17,809 nucleotides of DNA from Planctomycetota bacterium (lineage in GTDB: Bacteria > Planctomycetota > Planctomycetia > Pirellulales > Pirellulaceae). Location of the stretch: assembly GCA_026692885.1 (NCBI GenBank), contig JAPLNJ010000218.1, forward strand, positions 1 to 17,809. The letters are read 5' to 3'. The position numbers and the translations under genes are program-made. This document shows, in pieces, positions 13,389-17,809 of this stretch. The number at the start of each line of letters is the position of its first letter. The first letter of the stretch is position 1. The notes beneath the pieces are model-generated. The model was not told where the DNA came from. It ran no database searches and saw nothing but the letters and a program-made list of their open reading frames with translations.

Positions 13389-14377
13389 CGGTAGATCCGA
13401 CAAGTCGGCAGTGCCTTCTGGAGTTCGGCGACGCCCGCATCGGTAACTTGCGTGTTAAAGAGGTCCAGGTACTTGAGTTGCTTCATTCCTTCGAGCTGCT
13501 TCAGGCCCGCGTCATTCACCCCGTTGTCGCGCAGTTCCAGGCTGTGAAGTTGCTTCAACCCTGTTAGGTGCTGCAGCCCGGTATCCGTAACCCCACTGTT
13601 TATCAGACGCAGGTCTCGAAGTTGGCTCAGTCCCGCGAGGTGCTTGAGCCCGGCATCTGTGAGACAGGCGTTTTCCAAGTCCAGACTCAAAAGTTGGGGC
13701 AATTCCCTGAGTTGCTCCAGCCCGGCATCGGTGACCCCGGTGGTTTTCAAACTCAGATCCCGGAGTTGGCTCAAACCTCTAAGGTGCTTCAGCCCGGTAC
13801 CCGTCAACCGAGCGTATCTAACGTACAGACTCTGGAGTTGGCTCAACTCGCTGAGATGTTCCAGCCCCGCGTCGGTGACCTTCGTGTCATCGAGACTCAG
13901 GTGTCGGAGCGAGATCAGTCCGCGGAGATGTTCCAGCTGCGAATCTGTGACCTCGTCGCCCTTCAAGTCTAAGGCCTCGAGCTTCGGCAGTCGCCGAAGT
14001 TGCTCAAGCGCCGCGGCAGTGACCCGATGGTCCGGGTCACTGACTCGGTACTCGTTGTTGGGCGTTCTTGTCGTCGCCACCCACTGCGGACCAAGATTTA
14101 CCGAAATCACGTATTCGCACAGGTCCTCTCCGAGCAACTTTCCGATCCAGGCCATCGCCCCCCGCTCGGCGTCAGGCGATTCGGGGGCCGCGGTCACGGA
14201 AGCTCCGAGTCGCCGCATCGCCTCGACCGCCTCCCGCAGGTCCCTCGCCTGCTTGACCTTGTACGCCAACCAACCAAGCGGCACGCTGAGCACCAGCATC
14301 AGCACCATCAGCGCCCGCAGGCTGAACTGCAGCCAGCGGCGGCGGGGCTTCGGAGTGGTGGCCGTGGCGGTGCTCAT
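13385..14377 (-). CDS. Membrane-anchored LRR protein D
   Basis: A 330-residue protein. RRRWLQFSLRALMVLMLVL begins the single helix, followed by the positively charged AYKVKQARDLREAVEAM. The juxtamembrane motif is AWIGKLLGEDLCEYVISVNL. Eight 24-residue repeats start near residue 119. Some units deviate (LTGTGLKHLRGLSQ, VNDAGLKQLEGMKQ), so the domain is older or less homogenised than that of protein A. It ends with the cap VTDAGVAELQKALPTC, nearly identical to that of E. ATG 14377 overlaps the upstream stop as ATGA. Confidence 0.82.
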   Translation of the reverse strand: MSTATATTPKPRRRWLQFSLRALMVLMLVLSVPLGWLAYKVKQARDLREAVEAMRRLGASVTAAPESPDAERGAMAWIGKLLGEDLCEYVISVNLGPQWVATTRTPNNEYRVSDPDHRVTAAALEQLRRLPKLEALDLKGDEVTDSQLEHLRGLISLRHLSLDDTKVTDAGLEHLSELSQLQSLYVRYARLTGTGLKHLRGLSQLRDLSLKTTGVTDAGLEQLRELPQLLSLDLENACLTDAGLKHLAGLSQLRDLRLINSGVTDTGLQHLTGLKQLHSLELRDNGVNDAGLKQLEGMKQLKYLDLFNTQVTDAGVAELQKALPTCRIYR

Positions 14378-15315
14378 CGTTCGATCTTACAGTTTGACAA
14401 GGACTGTTGCAGTTGCGAGACACCAGCGTCAGTCGACCGCGTGTCCGTGAGGTCCAGCACTTCGAGCTGGCTGAGCCGCTGGAGATGCGCCAGCCCTTTG
14501 TCGCTGACCTGCGTGTTGTTTAGAGCCAACCATTCCAAGTGTGTCAGTCCTTGTAGATGCACCAGCCCGGTGTCGCTGACACGCGTGCCAGCGAGGGACA
14601 GTATTCGAAGGCGCGTCAGCCCGCGCAGATGCACAAGCCCCGCGTCGCTGACCTGGGTGCGCCCGAGGCTCAGGCAGTCCAACTGGCTCAACCCTCGGAG
14701 ATACACCATCCCGGCGTCGTCGACTTCGGTCTGTTCAAGAACCAGACCCACCAGTTGCGTCAGCCCTTCGATGTGCGCCAATCCGGCACTGCTGACTTTG
14801 GTGTTGTCGAGGGCCAGGTACCTCAGTCGCGTCAGTCCTTGGAGATCCGTCAACCCTGCGTTGGAAACGCGGGTGTTGCCAAGTCCCAGGCATGTGAGTT
14901 GCGTCAGTCCCCGAAGGTGTACCAGAGCACCGTCCGTGACCCGGAAACTATCGGGAAATGCGTTGTAATCGATGTCCGTCCGTGCTCCCAGCCGATGCCG
15001 CAGGCCTCCGCTGCTGACACGTGTCTGTCCGAGCCAGACCTCACACACGTCTTGTGACAAGTCCTCGCCACGCCATTGGGCAATCCACGCCACGGCGATT
15101 CGCATCGGGTCAGAGGCTGCGGCCTCCCAAACGACTTCCCCCCGCCAGCTCTCCATCGCCTCCGCCGCCCTTCGCTGTTCCCGGACCCGTTGCACCTCGT
15201 ATGCCAACCACCCGCACGGAATCGAACAGATCAGCACCAACACCATTAGCGTCCGCAGGCTGAACTGCAGCCAGCGGCGTCGGGGCTTCGAGGTGGTGGT
15301 CGGTACGGTGGTCAC
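14374..15315 (-). CDS. Membrane-anchored LRR protein C
   Basis: A 313-residue protein. TTVPTTTSKPRRRWLQFSLR leads into a helix TLMVLVLICSIPCGWLAYEV. The juxtamembrane motif is AVAWIAQWRGEDLSQDVCEV. Seven repeats run from about residue 126, most with serine at the second position (VSDAGL, VSNAGL, VSSAGL), unlike the threonine of the other paralogues. The cap is STDAGVSQLQQSLSNC. GTG 15315 follows the upstream stop after one base (TGA-C-GTG), the only LRR junction without a four-base overlap; an ATG at 15342 would add nine residues and is the alternative. Confidence 0.78.
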   Translation of the reverse strand: MTTVPTTTSKPRRRWLQFSLRTLMVLVLICSIPCGWLAYEVQRVREQRRAAEAMESWRGEVVWEAAASDPMRIAVAWIAQWRGEDLSQDVCEVWLGQTRVSSGGLRHRLGARTDIDYNAFPDSFRVTDGALVHLRGLTQLTCLGLGNTRVSNAGLTDLQGLTRLRYLALDNTKVSSAGLAHIEGLTQLVGLVLEQTEVDDAGMVYLRGLSQLDCLSLGRTQVSDAGLVHLRGLTRLRILSLAGTRVSDTGLVHLQGLTHLEWLALNNTQVSDKGLAHLQRLSQLEVLDLTDTRSTDAGVSQLQQSLSNCKIER

Positions 15316-15316
15316 G

Positions 15317-16456
15317 TCAATCGTTCCTCTCCGTGTTGGCATGGATGTCACACTTCGGCAAAGCCTTCTGGAGTTCGGCGACACCGGCGTCGGTGACCCG
15401 GGTACGGAAGAGTTGTAGGTCCGAGAGCTGGGTCAAGTTCCGAAGGCGAAACAGTCCAGTGTCGGTGACCGCGGTGCCGTTGAGCCGGAGTCGCTGCAGT
15501 TCCGTAAGACCGCAAAGATCCACCAGCCCGGCATCAGTCACCTGGGAATCGTCGAGCCACATCTCGTGGAGTTGCGTCAGTGCCCCGACATGTACGAACC
15601 CGGCACCGGTGACCTGCGTGCTGCTGAGCTCCAGCTCTTGGAGTTGGGTGAATCCCTGGAGGTGTTCCAGTCCAGTGTCGGTGACCGCGGTGCCGTTGAG
15701 CCGGAGTCGCTGCAGTTGCGTCAGATTCCGCAAGGACTGCAACCCGGCGTCGGTGACCTGAGTGTCCTCAAGGAAAAGATCCTTGAGCTGTGAGTGTCGC
15801 TGGAGACGCTCCAGTCCCGCGTCCGCGACCCGTGTGCCGGAGAGGTCCAAGCGTTTGAGTCTGGCTAGTGGCTTGAGGTGCTCCAATCCAGCGCTCGTGA
15901 CTTGGGTGCCAGAGAGGTTCAAGTGTTCGAGCTTGGTCAGCCGTTCGAGGTGCTCCAATCCGGCGTTCGTGACACGGCTGTGAGTCAGGTTCAGCTCTTG
16001 GAGTCGGTGCAGTTCGCTTAGCCGCTCAAGTCCACCATCCGTAACGTTGGTGTTCTCCAGAGAAAGGCGTCTGAGCCGCGGCAGCTTCACGACGTGAACG
16101 AGGTCGTCGTCGGTGACGTCAGGGCTACGCAGATACACTTCGTCTACATTCGAGAACAGGTCGTCTCTGAGCAGCTCGTGGAGCCAAACGAAACGAGGTG
16201 GTCTTGCCGCAATTGTTGGCGAGGAGATCGGTGGAGGCGGATAGACTCTCCAGTCGTGGTGATAATCGTATTCTACCGTGCCGCTGAGTTGGCGAATCGC
16301 CCTTACCGCCTCCCGCTGTTCCCTCGCCTGGCGGATCTTGTACGCCAACCATCCCAGCGGCGCGCTGAGCACGAGTATCAGCACCAGCAGCGTCCGCAGG
16401 CTGAACTGCAGCCAGCGGCGGCGCGGCTTCGGGGGGGTGGCCTGTGCGGTGGTCAT
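15317..16456 (-). CDS. Membrane-anchored LRR protein B
   Basis: A 379-residue protein. RRRWLQFSLRTLLVLILVL starts the helix. The spacer is longer and Pro-rich (YPPPPISSPTIAARPP), followed by FVWLHELLRDDLFSNVDEVY. Ten 24-residue repeats occupy about 114-353 and are followed by the cap VTDAGVAELQKALPKC with a short polar tail. LQRLRLNGTAVTDTGL occurs twice, three units apart, and its DNA is identical over 50 bases, which shows a recent internal duplication or conversion. ATG 16456 overlaps the upstream stop as ATGA. Confidence 0.82.
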   Translation of the reverse strand: MTTAQATPPKPRRRWLQFSLRTLLVLILVLSAPLGWLAYKIRQAREQREAVRAIRQLSGTVEYDYHHDWRVYPPPPISSPTIAARPPRFVWLHELLRDDLFSNVDEVYLRSPDVTDDDLVHVVKLPRLRRLSLENTNVTDGGLERLSELHRLQELNLTHSRVTNAGLEHLERLTKLEHLNLSGTQVTSAGLEHLKPLARLKRLDLSGTRVADAGLERLQRHSQLKDLFLEDTQVTDAGLQSLRNLTQLQRLRLNGTAVTDTGLEHLQGFTQLQELELSSTQVTGAGFVHVGALTQLHEMWLDDSQVTDAGLVDLCGLTELQRLRLNGTAVTDTGLFRLRNLTQLSDLQLFRTRVTDAGVAELQKALPKCDIHANTERND

Positions 16457-17610
16457 CGAACGATCTCGCACTTCGGCAATGCCTTCTTCAGTTCGTCAAC
16501 GCCCACGTTACTGACCTGCGTGTTGCCAAGGTTCACGCTCCAGAGCAGTGTCATTCCTCGGAGATTGGTCAGTCCCGCATCCGTGACCAGGGTGCTGTCG
16601 AGGTACAGCCCTTGGAGTTGCGTCAGTCCGCGGAGGTGCGCCAACCCCGCGTCGCTGACCTGGTCGGTGGAAAGGGACAGCACCAGCAGCTTCGTCAGTC
16701 CGCGGAGATGCGTCAGTCCGGCGTCGGTGACCTGGGTGTTGGCAAGGTACAGTCGTTTGAGTTGCGTCAATCCGCGGAGATGCTCCAGTCCGGCGTCGGT
16801 GACCCCGGTGTTGCCAAGGAACAGCGACTGGAGGTGCGTCAATCCCCGGAGATGCTCCAATCCGCCATCGGTGACCCGGCTGCTGCCGAGGGACAGCCCT
16901 TGGAGTTGCGTCAATCCGCGGAGATGCTCCAGTCCCGCGTCGGTGACCTGCGTGCTGTCGAGCTGAAGCCCTTGGAGTTGCGTCAGTCCGCGGAGATGCT
17001 TCAGTCCCGCATCGGTGACCGGGGTGCGGGCGAGGTTCAGCCATCGGAGTTGCGTCAGCCTTCGGAGATGCGCCAGTCCGGTGTCGGCGACTCGGGTGCT
17101 GTCGAGGTAGAGCCCTTGGAGTTGCGTCAGTCGCCGGACGTGCTGAAGCCCGGCGTCGGTGACCCGGGTGTTTTCGAGGGACAGCGTTTCGAGTTGCGTC
17201 AGTCCCCGGACATTCTCCAGTCCGGCGTCGGTGACCTGAGCGCTGTCGAGGTACAGCGTTTCGAGTTGCGGCAGTTTGCGGAGATGCTCCAGTCCGGCGT
17301 CGGTGACCTGGGTATTGGCAAGACTGACGCGACACACATCCACAGACAGGTCTTCCCCCAGCAACTTCCCGACCCAAGCGACTGCGGTTGGTATCATGCC
17401 GCCGGAAGCGGGCTCGAAGTCCACTTGGCCTCCCGGCAGCTTCTCAATCGCCCTTGCCGCTATCAATTGCTCCCGCGCCCGTTGGACTTGGTGGGCAAAC
17501 CAGCCGAACCCAGCGCCAAACGCCAACATCAACGCCAGCATCGCCCGCAGGCTGAACTGCAGCCAGCGGCGTCGGGGTTTGGGGCTGGGCGGTGCTGACG
17601 TAGTACTCAT
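16453..17610 (-). CDS. Membrane-anchored LRR protein A (first gene of the block)
   Basis: A 385-residue protein. KPRRRWLQFSLRAMLALMLA gives the anchor helix (about residues 22-40), then a helical linker, the motif AVAWVGKLLGEDLSVDVCRV (about 78-96), eleven very regular 24-residue repeats (102-365, core VTDAGLEHLRGLTQLQGLYL) and a 20-residue cap. The 72-base repeat is conspicuous at the DNA level from about 16510 to 17310. With basic residues before the helix, an N-in/C-out orientation is expected, placing the LRRs outside the cytoplasm as a binding surface. It is followed at once by five paralogues in the same direction. ATG 17610 is the only reasonable start and its Shine-Dalgarno site is weak. 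Confidence 0.82.
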   Translation of the reverse strand: MSTTSAPPSPKPRRRWLQFSLRAMLALMLAFGAGFGWFAHQVQRAREQLIAARAIEKLPGGQVDFEPASGGMIPTAVAWVGKLLGEDLSVDVCRVSLANTQVTDAGLEHLRKLPQLETLYLDSAQVTDAGLENVRGLTQLETLSLENTRVTDAGLQHVRRLTQLQGLYLDSTRVADTGLAHLRRLTQLRWLNLARTPVTDAGLKHLRGLTQLQGLQLDSTQVTDAGLEHLRGLTQLQGLSLGSSRVTDGGLEHLRGLTHLQSLFLGNTGVTDAGLEHLRGLTQLKRLYLANTQVTDAGLTHLRGLTKLLVLSLSTDQVSDAGLAHLRGLTQLQGLYLDSTLVTDAGLTNLRGMTLLWSVNLGNTQVSNVGVDELKKALPKCEIVR

Positions 17611-17742
17611 GGTCTCAGCGATTGGGCTTCACACCTGTCTGCCCCTCCCGTTTCGCTTCAAGACGCCGCAGACCAAGAACTCGGACCCAGCTCCGACTAA
17701 GATCACAACTGCGAGTCTACTGAAAATGACCGAATGGCGGAC

Positions 17743-17769
17743 ATTTTACTCGAAGAACTTGATTTACAA
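17743..17769 (-). promoter_or_regulatory. Promoter-like TTGTAA / TAAAAT upstream of the LRR block
   Basis: On the minus strand TTGTAA (17769-17764) and TAAAAT (17748-17743) are 15 bases apart, the same spacing and -10-like box as in attC-like sites 4, 7 and 8. The stretch 17700-17809 is clearly more AT-rich than the rest of the window. It would leave a leader of about 130 bases before ATG 17610. No gene is supported between 17611 and 17809. Confidence 0.3.
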
Positions 17770-17809
17770 ATTAAGAACGATAAAAAAATTGGAAATTTGG
17801 TAGCAAACT

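Noticed and set aside
16510..17310. Regular 72-base spacing considered as CRISPR or a non-coding tandem repeat
   Set aside because: It codes in frame for 24-residue leucine-rich repeats; there are no constant repeats with variable spacers and no cas genes.
16444..17598. 384-residue plus-strand ORF mirroring LRR gene A, with similar ones opposite genes B, C and D
   Set aside because: Periodic Q/S/V/G-rich antisense of the 72-base repeats; no start signal and no independent support.
8320..17760. CTCGAAGAACT occurs both near 8320 and near 17750
   Set aside because: An 11-base match is expected by chance many times in a window this size, and the surroundings are unrelated.

Overview
The DNA is GC-rich and looks planctomycete. 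Seven coding starts on the minus strand carry the N-terminal motif RRRWLQFSLR followed by one membrane helix, and there is a zinc-ribbon/DUF4190-like/WD40 fusion. Both are typical of Gemmatales- or Pirellulales-type Planctomycetota. No RNA genes, CRISPR array, insertion sequence or integrase gene is visible.

Positions 1-915 hold the end of a winged-helix protein, a strong hairpin, a stand-alone CHC2 zinc-finger (primase-type) gene and about 360 bases with no convincing gene. Positions 915-1022 are a more AT-rich leading edge with nested palindromes and a promoter-like pair.

Positions 1016-8428 are the most interesting part. Nine plus-strand, mostly unrecognised ORFs each end at an imperfect palindrome with the layout of an integron attC site: R'' - spacer - L'' - loop - L' - spacer - R', with R'' ending in AAC/AAT and R' usually beginning GTT. 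Four sites are 90-92 bp and clear, one of 88 bp is probable, three are 185-206 bp and enlarged, and the last is doubtful. The start of a cassette (R' tail) is complementary to the end of the same cassette (R'' head), and this pair differs from cassette to cassette. That is what excision through a circular cassette predicts. I therefore read the region as an integron cassette array without a visible integrase (possibly a CALIN, or the distal part of an integron). Cassettes are about 0.5-1.3 kb. Seven of nine products appear to be exported, lipid-anchored or membrane proteins. One is broken at a run of eight C.

Positions 17610-8374 are a minus-strand, probably co-transcribed block that converges on the array. 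It has six paralogous membrane-anchored leucine-rich-repeat proteins, five of whose six downstream junctions overlap by four bases (ATGA or GTGA). It continues with a truncated seventh paralogue, a 741-residue zinc-ribbon/WD40 membrane protein, and a small frameshifted membrane-protein gene. The LRR domains (24-residue VTDAGL-type units) are predicted to lie outside the cytoplasm. Their ligand is unknown.
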